DNA of 64,000 nucleotides from Gymnothorax reevesii. Its lineage: Eukaryota; Chordata; Actinopteri; Anguilliformes; Muraenidae. The translations under genes and the position numbers were made by a program. The notes beneath the pieces were generated by a model. That model saw only the letters and a program-made list of their open reading frames with translations, ran no database searches and had not been told where the DNA came from. The stretch lies in the NCBI GenBank assembly GCA_029721435.1, contig CM056580.1, forward strand, positions 25,538,367 through 25,602,366, given 5' to 3'. Shown piece after piece: positions 38,489-50,857 of this stretch. The first letter of the stretch is position 1. Every line of letters starts with the position of its first letter.

Positions 38489-40008
38489 AGTTTGAAAATG
38501 ACCAGATATTAGCACTCTTATAACATCGCTAGCATTAGCAATTTAGCATTGGCATGTTTGAATTAGCCAGTTAGCATTAGCATTCAAACATTAACCTCAC
38601 CCAATTTGCTTATTATACAAGAAGGGTTAAGCTGAAATGTCATCCGATCTAATATTAACATCATAGAGGACAGGTACAGTTTGAAAACGACCAGATATAA
38701 GCACTCACATTAGATCGCTAACATAAGCATGTTAGCATTAGCATTCAAACATTTATATCACTCAATTTCCATTTTACACAAGAAGGGTTGAGCTGAAATG
38801 TCATCTGATCTCATATTAACATCATAGTGGACTCGTACAGTATATAAAACGACCAGATATTAGCACTCACATTAGATCGCTAGCATTAGCATGTTAGCAT
38901 TTGCATTTAAACATTTATGTCACTCAATTTCCATTTTACACAAGAAGGCTTAAACTGAAATGCCATCTGATCTCATGTTAACATCATAGAGGACATGTTA
39001 AGCATGGAAATGACCAGATATTAGCACTTGCATTAGATCGCTAGCATTAGCATTTTAGCATCAGCATGTAAGCATTAGCATTGAAACATTATCATGACCC
39101 AATTTGCTTATTATACAAGAAGGGTTTAGCTGAAATGTCATCTGATCTCATATTAACATCATAGTGGACTCGTACAGTATGAAAACGACCAGATATTAGC
39201 ACTCACATTAGATCACAAGCATTAGCATGTTAGCAATTGCATTCGAACATTTATATCACTCAATTTCCATTTTACACAAGAAGGGTTAAGCTGAAATGCC
39301 ATCTGCTCTCATGTTATCATCATAGAGGACACGTTAAGTATGGAAATGACCAGATATTAGCACTCACATTAGATCGCTAGCATTAGCATGTTAGCATTTG
39401 CATTCAAACATTTATATCCCTCAATTTCCATTTTACACAAGAAGGGTTAAGCTGAAATGCCATCTGATCTCATGTTATCATCATAGAGGACACGTTAAGT
39501 ATGGAAATGACCAGATATTAGCACTTGCATTAGATCGCTAGCATTAGCATTTTAGCATCAGCATGTAAGCAGTAGCATTGAAACATTAACATGACCCAAT
39601 TTGCTAAATATACAAGAAGGGTTGAGCTGAAATGTCATCTGATCTCATATTAACATCATAGAGGACACGTACAGTATGAAAACGACCAGATTTTAGCACT
39701 CACATTAGATCGCTAGCATTAGCATGTTAGCATTTGCATTTTAACATTTATATCACTCAAATACCATTTTACACAAGAAGGCTTAAACTGAAATGCCATC
39801 TGATCTCATGTTAACATCATTGAGGACACGTTAAGTATGGAAATGACCAGATATTAGCACTTGCATTAGATCGCTAGCATTAGCATTTTAGCATCAGCAT
39901 GTAAGCATTAGCAGTGAAACATTAACATGACCCAATTTGCTTATTATACAAGAAGGGTTAAGCTGAAATGTCATCTGATCTCATATTAACATCATAGAGG
40001 ACACGTAC
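38489..40008 (+). repeat. Second copy of the first 1520 bp of the 3068-bp block
   Basis: Order C A A B A A B A B, each monomer 3068 bp after its counterpart (38489/35421, 39176/36108, 39337/36269, 39834/36766). Rare shared variants are GCAATTGCATTCGAAC and TTAGCAGTGAAAC. Private changes include CTAACATAAGC near 38719 and ATATCCCTC near 39414. After 40009 the copies differ. Confidence 0.87.
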
Positions 40009-41527
40009 AGTATGAAAACGACCAGATATTAGCACTCACATTATATCGCTAGCATTAGCATGTTAGCATTAGCATTCAAACATTTATATCACTCAATTTC
40101 CATTTTACACAAGAAGGGTTAAGCTGAAATGCCATCTGATCTCATGTTATCATCATAGAGGACACGTTAAGTATGGAAATGACCAGATATTAGCACTTGC
40201 ATTAGATCGCTAGCATTAGCATTTTAGCATCAGCATGTAAGCAGTAGCATTGAAACATTAACATGACCCAATTTGTTTATTATACAAGAAGGGTTAAGCT
40301 GAAATGTCATCTGATCTCATATTAACATCATAGAGGACACGTACAGTATGAAAATGACCAGATTTTAGCACTCACATTAGATTGCTAGCATTAGCATGTT
40401 AGCATTTGCATTTAAACATTTATATCACTCAATTACCATTTTACACAAGAAGGCTTAAACTGAAATGCCATCTGATCTCATGTTAACATCATTGAGGACA
40501 CGTTAAGTATGGAAATGACCAGATATTAGCACTTGCATTAGATCGCTAGCATTAGCATTTTAGCATCAGCATGTAAACATTAGCATTGAAACATTAACAT
40601 GACCCAATTTGTTTATTATACAAGAAGGGTTAAGCTGAAATGTCATCTGATCTCATATTAACATCATAGAGGACACGTACAGTATGAAAATGACCAGATT
40701 TTAGCACTCACATTAGATCGCTAGCATTAGCATGTTAGCATTTGCATTTAAACATTTATATCACTCAATTACCATTTTACACAAGAAGGCTTAAACTGAA
40801 ATGCCATCTGCTCTCATGTTAACATCATAGAGGACACGTTAAGTATGGAAATGACCAGATATTAGCACTTACATTAGATCGCTAGCATTAGCATTTTAGC
40901 AACAGCATGTCAGCATTAGCATTGAAACATTAACATGACCCAATTTGCTTGTTATACAAGAAGGGTTAAGCTGAAATGTCATCTGATCTCATATTAACAT
41001 CATAGTGGACATGTACAGTTTGAAAATGACCAGATATTAGCACTTGAATTAGATTGCTAGCATTAGCATTTTTGCATCAGTATGTTAGCATTAGCATTGA
41101 TACATTAACATTACCCAATTTGCTTATTATACAAGAAGGGTTAAGCTGAAATGTCATCTGATCTCATATTAACATCATAGAGGACACGTACAGTATGAAA
41201 ACGACCAGATATTAGCACTCACATTATATTGCTAGCATTAGCATGTTAGTATTAGCATTCAAACATTTATATCACTCAATTTCCATTTTACACAAGAAGG
41301 GTTAAGCTGAAATGCCATCTGATCTCATGTTATCATCATAGAGGACACGTTAAGTATGGAAATGACCAGATATTAGCACTTGCATTAGATCGCTAGCATT
41401 AGCATTTTAGCATCAGCATGTAAGCAGTAGCATTGAAACATTAACATGACCCAATTTGCTAATTATACAAGAAGGGTTGAGCTGAAATGTCATCTGATCT
41501 CATATTAACATCATAGAGGACACGTAC
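40009..41527 (+). repeat. Unclassified AB stretch with one D (9 monomers)
   Basis: Order A B A B A B D A B with starts 40009, 40170, 40345, 40506, 40681, 40842, 41017, 41192 and 41353. Both 40009 and 41192 have CATTATAT. The D at 41017 reads CACTTGAATTAG, so its head is slightly B-like. No exact longer period was found for this block within the window. Confidence 0.78.
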
Positions 41528-44243
41528 AGTATGAAAACGACCAGATTTTAGCACTCACATTAGATCGCTAGAATTAGCATGTTAGCATTTGCATTTAAAC
41601 ATTTATATCACTCAATTTCCATTTTACACAAGAAGGCTGAAACTGAAATGCCATCTGATCTCATGTTAACATCATAGAGGACACGTTAAGTATGGAAATG
41701 ACCAGATATTAGCACTTGAATTAGATCGCTAGCATTAGCATTTTAGCATCAGCATGTAAGCAGTAGCATTGAAACATTAACATGACCCAATTTGCTTATT
41801 ATACAAGAAGGGTTAAGCTGAAATGTCATCTGATCTCATATTAACATCATAGAGGACATGTACAGTTTGAAAACGACCAGATATTAGCACTCTTATAACA
41901 TTGCTAGCATTAGCAATTCAGCATTGGCATGTTTGAATTAGCCAGTTAGCATTAGCATTCAAACATTAACCTCACCCAATTTGCTTATTATACAAGAAGG
42001 GTTAAGCTGAAATGTCATCCGATCTCATATTAACATCATAGAGGACAGGTACAGTTTGAAAACGACCAGATATAAGCACTCACATTAGATCGCTAGCATT
42101 AGCATGTTAGCATTAGCATTCAAACATTTATATCACTCAATTTCCATTTTACACAAGAAGGGTTGAGCTGAAATGTCATCTGATCTCATATTAACATCAT
42201 AGTGGACTCGTACAGTATGAAAACGACCAGATATTAGCACTCACATTAGATCGCTAGCATTAGCATGTTAGCATTTGCATTTAAACATTTATGTCACTCA
42301 ATTTCCATTTTACACAAGAAGGCTTAAACTGAAATGCCATCTGATCTCATGTTAACATCATAGAGGACATGTTAAGCATGGAAATGACCAGATATTAGCA
42401 CTTGCATTAGATCGCTAGCATTAGCATTTTAGCATCAGCATGTAAGCATTAGCATTGAAACATTATCATGACCCAATTTGCTTATTATACAAGAAGGGTT
42501 AAGCTGAAATGTCATCTGATCTCATATTAACATCATAGAGGACACGTACAGTATGAAAACGACCAGATTTTAGCACTCACATTAGATCGCTAGCATTAGC
42601 ATGTTAGCATTTGCATTTAAACATTTATATCACTCAATTTCCATTTTACACAAGAAGGCTTAAACTGAAATGCCATCTGCTCTCATGTTAACATCATAGA
42701 GGACACGTTAAGTATGGAAATGACCAGATATTAGCACTTACATTAGATCGCTAGCATTAGCATTTTAGCATCAGCATGTAAGCATTAGCATTGAAACATT
42801 AACATCACCCAATTTGCTAATTATACAAGAAGGGTTAAGCTGAAATGTCATCTGATCTCATATTAACATCATAGAGGACACGTAGAGTATGAAAACGACC
42901 AGATTTTAGCACTCACATTAGATCGCTAGCATTAGCATGTTCGCATTAGCATTCAAACATTTATATCACTCAATTTCCATTTTACACAAGAAGGGTTAAG
43001 CTGAAATGCCATCTGATCTCATGTTATCATCATCGAGGACACGTTAAGTATGGAAATGACCAGATATTAGCACTTGCATTAGATCGCTAGCATTAGCATT
43101 TTAGCATCAGCATGTAAGCATTAGCATTGAAACATAAACATGACCCAATTTGCTTATTATACAAGAAGGGTTAAGCTGAAATGTCATCTGATCTCATATT
43201 AACATCATAGAGGACATGTACAGTTTGAAAATGACCAGATATTAGCACTCTTATAACATCGCTAGCATTAGAAATTCAGCATTGGCATGTTTGAATTAGC
43301 CAGTTAGCATTAGCATTCAAACATTAACCTCACCCAATTTGCTTATTATACAAGAAGGGTTAAGCTGAAATGTCATCCGATCTCATATTAACATCATAGA
43401 GGACAGGTACAGTTTGAAAACGACCAGATATCAGCACTCACATTAGATCGCTAGCATTAGCATGTTAGCATTAGCATTCAAACATTTATATCACTCAATT
43501 TCCATTTTACACAAGAAGGGTTGAGCTGAAATGTCATCTGATCTCATATTAACATCATAGTGGACTCGTACAGTATGAAAACGACCAGATATAAGCACTC
43601 ACATTAGATCGCTAGCATTAGCATGTTAGCATTAGTATTCAAACATTTATATCACTCAATTTCCATTATACACAAGAAGGCTTAAACTGAAATGCCATCT
43701 GATCTCATGTTAACATCATAGAGGACACGTTAAGTATGGAAATTACCAGATATTAGCACTTTCATTAGATCGCTAGCATTAGCATTTTAGCATCAGCATG
43801 TAAGCAGTAGCATTGAAACATTAACATGACCCAATTTGCTTATTATACAAGAAGGGTTGAGCTGAAATGTCATCTGATCTCATATTAACATCATAGAGGA
43901 CACGTACAGTATGAAAACGACCAGATTTTAGCACTCACATTAGATCGCTAGAATTAGCATGTTAGCATTTGCATTTAAACATTTATATCACTCAATTTCC
44001 ATTTTACACAAGAAGGCTGAAACTGAAATGCCATCTGATCTCATGTTAACATCATAGAGGACACGTTAAGTATGGAAATGACCAGATATTAGCACTTGAA
44101 TTAGATCGCTAGCATTAGCATTTTAGCATCAGCATGTAAGCAGTAGCATTGAAACATTAACATGACCCAATTTGCTTATTATACAAGAAGGGTTAAGCTG
44201 AAATGTCATCTGATCTCATATTAACATCATAGAGGACACGTAC
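41528..44243 (+). repeat. C-containing block, 16 monomers, with internal 2380-bp repeat
   Basis: Order A B C A A B A B A B C A A B A B with starts 41528, 41689, 41864, 42053, 42214, 42375, 42550, 42711, 42886, 43047, 43222, 43411, 43572, 43733, 43908 and 44069. The pair at 41528/41689 (GCTAGAATTAGC, GGCTGAAACTG, CACTTGAATTAG) recurs at 43908/44069, 2380 bp later. The A at 42886 has CGTAGAGTATG and GTTCGCATTAGC, a type seen again at 46288, 48828, 52902 and 55442. Confidence 0.82.
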
Positions 44244-44404
44244 AGTATGAAAACGACCAGATATTAGCACTCACATTAGATCGCTAGCATTAGCATGTTA
44301 GCATTCGCATTTAAACATTATGATGACCCTACTGACTTATTATACAAGAAGGGTTAAGCTGAAATGTCATCTGATCTCATATTAACATCATAGAGGACAT
44401 GTAC
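44244..44404 (+). repeat. A-head/B-tail hybrid of 161 bp, copy 1
   Basis: Has the A front (AGTATGAAAACG, CACTCACATTAG, two 14-bp units ending GCATTCGCATTT) but then ATTATGATGACCC and CTTATTATACAAG, the rear of B. It is the only two-unit monomer class with a B rear, and it leads directly into a C monomer. The same structure is at 50858, differing in ACTGACTTATT against ATTGGCTTATT. Confidence 0.9.
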
Positions 44405-45601
44405 AGTTTGAAAATGACCAGATATTAGCACTCTTATAACATTGCTAGCATTAGCAATTCAGCATTGGCATGTTTGAATTAGCCAGTTAGCATTAGCATT
44501 CAAACATTAACCTCACCCAATTTGCTTATTATACAAGAAGGGTTAAGCTGAAATGTCATCCGATCTCATATTAACATCATAGAGGACAGGTACAGTTTGA
44601 AAACGACCAGATATAAGCACTCACATTAGATCGCTAGCATTAGCATGTTAGCATTAGCATTCAAACATTTATATCACTCAATTTCCATTTTACACAAGAA
44701 GGGTTGAGCTGAAATGTCATCTGATCTCATATTAACATCATAGTGGACTCGTACAGTATGAAAACGACCAGATATTAGCACTCACATTAGATCGCTAGCA
44801 TTAGCATGTAAGCATTTGCATTTAAACATTTATGTCACTCAATTTCCATTTTACACAAGAAGGTTTAAACTGAAATGCCATCTGATCTCATGTTAACATC
44901 ATAGAGGACATGTTAAGCATGGAAATGACCAGATATTGGCACTTGCATTAGATCGCTAGCATTAGCATTTTAGCATCAGCATGTAAGCATTAGCATTGAA
45001 ACATTATCATGACCCAATTTGCTTATTATACAAGAAGGGTTAAGCTGAAATGTCATCTGATCTCATATTAACATCATAGAGGACATGTACAGTTTGAAAA
45101 TGACCAGATATTAGCACTCGAATTAGATTGCTTGCATTAGCATTTTTGCATCAGTATGTTAGCATTAGCATTGATACATTAACATTACCCAATTTGTTTA
45201 TTATACAAGAAGGGTTAAGCTGAAATGTCATCTGATCTCATATTAACATCATAGAGGACACGTACAGTATGAAAACGACCAGATATAAGCACTCACATTA
45301 GATCGCTAGTATTAGCATGTTAGCATTAGCATTTGTACATTTATATCACTCAATTTCCATTTTACACAAGAAGGGTTAAGCTGAAATGCCATCTGCTCTC
45401 ATGTTAACATCATAGAGGACACGTTAAGTATGGAAATGACCAGATATTAGCACTTACATTAGATCGCTAGCATTAGCATTTTAGCATCAGCATGTAAGCA
45501 TTAGCATTGAAACATTAACATGACCCAATTTGCTTATTAGACAAGAAGGGTTAAGCTAAAATGTCATCTGATCTCATATTAACATCATCGAGGACATGTA
45601 C

Positions 45602-45776
45602 AGTTTGAAAATGACCAGATATTAGCACTCGAATTAGATTGCTAGCATTAGCATTTTTGCATCAGTATGTTAGCATTAGCATTGATACATTAACATTACC
45701 CAATTTGTTTATTATACAAGAAGAGTTAAGCTGAAATGTCATCTGCTCTCATGTTAACATCATTGAGGACACGTTA
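45602..45776 (+). repeat. D monomer with an A-type 3' end
   Basis: A normal D front, but after GAGTTAAGCTG the end reads CTGCTCTCATGTTAACAT and CATTGAGGACACGTTA, the ending of an A monomer. It is accordingly followed by B (45777) and not A. The copy at 52216-52390 is the same. It shows that the last 40 bases decide which monomer type follows. Confidence 0.87.
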
Positions 45777-47470
45777 AGTATGGAAATGACCAGATATTAG
45801 CACTTGCATTAGATCGCTAGCATTAGCATTTTAGCATCAGCATGTAAGCATTAGCATTGAAACATTAACATGACCCAATTTGCTTATTATACAAGAAGGG
45901 TTAAGCTGAAATGTCATCTGATCTCATATTAACATCATAGAGGACACGTACAGTATGAAAACGACCAAATTTTAGCACTCACATTAGATCGCTAGCATTA
46001 GCATGTTAGCATTTGCATTTAAACATTTATATCACTCAATTTCCATTTTACACAAGAAGGCTTAAACTGAAATGCCATCTGCTCTCATGTTAACATCATA
46101 GAGGACACGTTAAGTATGGAAACGACCAGATATTAGCACTTGCATTAGATCGCTAGCATTAGCATTTTAGCATCAGCATGTAAGCATTAGCATTGAAACA
46201 TTAACATGACCCAATTTGCTAATTATACAAGAAGGGTTAAGCTGAAATGTCATCTGATCTCATATTAACATCATAGAGGACACGTAGAGTATGAAAACGA
46301 CCAGATTTTAGCACTCACATTAGATCGCTAGCATTAGCATGTTCGCATTAGCATTCAAACATTTATATCACTCAATTTCCATTTTACACAAGAAGGGTTA
46401 AGCTGAAATGCCATCTGATCTCATGTTATCATCATAGAGGACACGTTAAGTATGGAAATGACCAGATATTAGCACTTGCATTAGATCGCTAGCATTAGCA
46501 TTTTAGCATCAGCATGTAAATAGTAGCATTGAAACATTAATATGACCCAATTTGCTAATTATACAAGAAGGGTTAAGCTGAAATGTCATCTGATCTCATA
46601 TTAACATCATAGAGGACACGTACAGTATGAAAACGACCAGATTTTAGCACTCACATTAGATCGCTAGCATTAGCATGTTAGCATTTGCATTTAAACATTT
46701 ATATCACTCAATTACCATTTTACACAAGAAGGCTTAAACTGAAATGCCATCTGCTCTCATGTTAACATCATAGAGGACACGTTAAGTATGGAAATGACCA
46801 GATATTAGCACTTACATTAAATCGCTAGCATTAGCATTTTAGCATCAGCATGTAAGCATTAGCATTGAAACATTAACGTGACCCAATTTGCTTATTATAC
46901 AAGAAGGGTTAAGCTGAAATGTCATCTGATCTCATATTAACATCATAGAGGACATGTACAGTTTGAAAATGACCAGATATTAGTACTCGAATTAGATTGC
47001 TAGCATTAGCATTTTTGCATCAGTATGTTAGCATTAGCATTGATTCATTAACATTACCCAATTTGCTTATTATACAAGAAGGGTTAAGCTGAAATGTCAT
47101 CTGATCTCATATTAACATCATAGAGGACACGTACAGTATGAAAACGACCAGATATTAGCACTCACATTAGATCGCTAGCATTAGCATGTTAGCATTAGCA
47201 TTCAAACATTTATATCACTCAATTTCCATTTTACACAAGAAGGGTTAAGCTGAAATGCCATCTGATCTCATGTTATCATCATAGAGGACACGTTAAGTAT
47301 GGAAATGACCAGATATTAGCACTTGCATTAGATCGCTAGCATTAGCATTTTAGCATCAGCATGTAAGCAGTAGCATTGAAACATTAACATGACCCAATTT
47401 GCTTATTTTACAAGAAGGGTTAAGCTGAAATGTCGTCTGATCTCATATTAACATCATAGAGGACACGTAC

Positions 47471-47630
47471 AGTATGAAAACGACCAGATATTAGCATATA
47501 CATTACATCGCGAGCATTAGCATGTTAGCATTAGCATTCAAACATTTATATCACTCAATTTCCATTTTACACAAGAAGATTAAGCTGAAATGCCATCTGA
47601 TCTCATGTTATCATCATAGAGGACACGTTA
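47471..47630 (+). repeat. Diverged 160-bp A monomer
   Basis: Carries CATATACATTACATCGCGAGC where others have CACTCACATTAGATCGCTAGC, and AGAAGATTAAG where others have AGAAGGGTTAAG, one base short. It is among the most substituted A monomers seen. It is duplicated unchanged at 54085-54244 as part of the 6614-bp unit. Confidence 0.9.
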
Positions 47631-47805
47631 AGTATGGAAATGACCAGATATTAGCCCTTGCATTAGATCGCTAGCATTAGCATTTTAGCATCAGCATGTA
47701 AGCAGTAGCATTGAAACATTAACATGACCCAATTTGCTAATTATACAAGAAGGGTTGAGCTGAAATGTCATCTGATCTCATATTAACATCCTAGAGGACA
47801 TGTAC

Positions 47806-49835
47806 AGTTTGAAAATGACCAGATATTAGCACTCTTATAACATCGCTAGCATTAGCAATTTAGCATTGGCATGTTTGAATTAGCGAGTTAGCATTAGCAT
47901 TCAAACATTAACCTCACCCAATTTGCTTATTATACAAGAAGGGTTAAGCTGAAATTTCATCCGATCTCATATTAACATCATAGAGGACAGGTACAGTTTG
48001 AAAACGACCAGATATAAACACTCACATTAGATCGCTAGCATTAGCATGTTAGCATTAGCATTCAAACATTTATATCACTCAATTTCCATTTTACACAAGA
48101 AGGGTTGAGCTGAAATGTCATCTGATCTCATATTAACATCAAAGTGGACTCGTACAGTATGAAAACGACCAGATATTAGCACTCAAATTAGATCGCTAGC
48201 ATTAGCATGTTAGCATTTGCATTTAAACATTTATGTCACTCAATTTCCATTTTACACAAGAAGGCTTAAAGTGAAATGCCATCTGATCTCATGTTAACAT
48301 CATAGAGGACATGTTAAGCATGGAAATGACCAGATATTAGCACTTGCATTAGATCGCTAGCATTAGCATTTTAGCATCAGCATGTGAGCAGTAGCATTGA
48401 AACATTAACATGACCCAATTTGCTAATTATACAAGAAGGGTTGAGCTGAAATGTCATCTGATCTCATATTAACATCATAGAGGACACGTACAGTATGAAA
48501 ACGACCAGATTTTAGCACTCACATTAGATCGCTAGCATTAGCATGTTAGCATTAGCATTCAAACATTTATATCACTCAATTTCCATTTTACACAAGAAGG
48601 GTTAAGCTGAAATGCCATCTGATCTCATGTTATCATCATAGAGGACACGTTAAGTATGGAAATGACCAGATATTAGCACTTGCATTAGATCGCTAGCATT
48701 AGCATTTTAGCATCAGCATGTAAGCATTAGCATTGAAACATTAACATGACCCAATTTGCTAATTATACTAGAAGGGTTAAGCTGAAATGTCATCTGATCT
48801 CATATTAACATCATAGAGGACACGTAGAGTATGAAAACGACCAGATTTTAGCACTCACATTAGATCGCTAGCATTAGCATGTTCGCATTAGCATTCAAAC
48901 ATTTATATCACTCAATTTCCGTTTTACACAAGAAGGGTTAAGCTGAAATGCCATCTGATCTCATGTTATCATCATAGAGGACACGTTAAGTATGGAAATG
49001 ACCAGATATTAGCACTTGCATTAGATCGCTAGCATTAGCATTTTAGCATCAGCATGTAAGCAGTAGCATTGAAACATTAATATGACCCAATTTGCTAATT
49101 ATACAAGAAGGGTTAAGCTGAAATGTCATCTGATCTCATATTAACATCATAGAGGACACGTACAGTATGAAAACGACCAGATTTTAGCACTCACATTAGA
49201 TCGCTAGCATTAGCATGTTAGCATTTGCATTTAAACATTTATATCACTCAATTACCATTTTACACAAGAAGGCTTAAACTGAAATGCCATCTGCTCTCAT
49301 GTTAACATCATAGAGGACACGTTAAGTATGGAAATGACCAGATATTAGCACTTACATTAAATCGCTAGCATTAGCATTTTAGCATCAGCATGTAAGCATT
49401 AGCATTGAAACATTAACGTGACCCAATTTGCTTATTATACAAGAAGGGTTAAGCTGAAATGTCATCTGATCTCATATTAACATCATAGAGGACATGTACA
49501 GTTTGAAAATGACCAGATATTAGTACTCGAATTAGATTGCTAGCATTAGCATTTTTGCATCAGTATGTTAGCATTAGCATTGATACATTAACATTACCCA
49601 ATTTGCTTATTATACAAGAAGGGTTAAGCTGAAATGTCATCTGATCTCATATTAACATCATAGAGGACACGTACAGTATGAAAACGACCAGATATTAGCA
49701 CTCACATTAGATCGCTAGCATTAGCATGTTAGCATTAGCATTCAAACATTTATATCACTCAATTTCCATTTTACACAAGAAGGGTTAAGCTGAAATGCCA
49801 TCTGATCTCATGTTATCATCATAGAGGACACGTTA
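47806..49835 (+). repeat. Nested 2030-bp 12-mer inside the 6614-bp unit
   Basis: Order C A A B A B A B A B D A = 189 + 6x161 + 5x175 = 2030. The next C front begins at 49836, and the following A, A, B, A monomers repeat 2030 bp later (GAAATTTCATCC, TCAAAGTGGACTC and CATGTGAGCAGTAG all recur). The match fades near 50755, so about 0.9 kb is seen twice. The whole arrangement is found again at 54420-56449. Confidence 0.9.
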
Positions 49836-50024
49836 AGTATGGAAATGACCAGATATTAGCACTCTTATAACATCGCTAGCAATAGCAATTTAGCATTGGC
49901 ATGTTTGAATTAGCCAGTTAGCATTAGCATTCAAACATTAACCTCACCCAATTTGCTTATTATACAAGAAGGGTTAAGCTGAAATTTCATCCGATCTCAT
50001 ATTAACATCATAGAGGACAGGTAC
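49836..50024 (+). repeat. B-head/C-body hybrid monomer
   Basis: Begins AGTATGGAAATGACC as a B monomer does, then turns to CACTCTTATAACATCGC and four 14-bp units as in C. The exchange lies in the shared GACCAGATATTAGCAC. This hybrid is the joint of the nested 2030-bp repeat. It recurs at 56450-56638. Confidence 0.9.
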
Positions 50025-50857
50025 AGTTTGAAAACGACCAGATATAAACATTCACATTAGATCGCTAGCATTAGCATGTTAGCATTAGCATTCAAACATT
50101 TATATCACTCAATTTCCATTTTACACAAGAAGGGTTGAGCTGAAATGTCATCTGATCTCATATTAACATCAAAGTGGACTCGTACAGTATGAAAACGACC
50201 AGATATTAGCACTCAAATTAGATCGCTAGCATTAGCATGTTAGCATTTGCATTTAAACATTTATGTCACTCAATTTCCATTTTACACAAGAAGGCTTAAA
50301 GTGAAATGCCATCTGATCTCATGTTAACATCATAGAGGACATGTTAAGCATGGAAATGACCAGATATTAGCACTTGCATTAGATCGCTAGCATTAGCATT
50401 TTAGCATCAGCATGTGAGCAGTAGCATTGAAACATTAACATGACCCAATTTGCTAATTATACAAGAAGGGTTGAGCTGAAATGTCATCTGATCTCATATT
50501 AACATCATAGAGGACACGTACAGTATGAAAACGACCAGATTTTAGCACTCACATTAGATCGCTAGCATTAGCATGTTAGCATTAGCATTCAAACATTTAT
50601 ATCACTCAATTTCCATTTTACACAAGAAGGGTTAAGCTGAAATGCCATCTGATCTCATGTTATCATCATAGAGGACACGTTAAGTATGGAAATGACCAGA
50701 TATTAGCACTTGCATTAGATCGCTAGCATTAGCATTTTAGCATCAGCATGTAAGCAGTAGCATTGAAACATTAACATGACCCAATTTGCTTATTATACAA
50801 GAAGGGTTAAGCTGAAATGTCATCTGATCTCATATTAACATCATAGAGGACACGTAC

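Larger units (their letters stand above)
44244..50857 (+). repeat. 6614-bp tandem unit, copy 1 (39 monomers)
   Basis: Starts with an A/B hybrid, then C at 44405, and runs through 39 monomers: 18 A-length (one of 160 bp), 18 of 175 bp and three C. These sum to exactly 6614. Unusual markers fix the correspondence with copy 2: TAAATAGTAGC near 46518, CATATACATTACATCGCG near 47496, AGAAGATTAAGC near 47575, TTTCCGTTTTAC near 48916 and GCAATAGCAATTTAG near 49877. Sequence agreement extends left to about 44100. Confidence 0.93.

Noticed and set aside
44244..44404. Foreign insertion at ATTATGATGACCCTACTGAC
   Set aside because: Alignment shows an A front joined to a diverged B rear in register with total length 161. 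No extra sequence is present.
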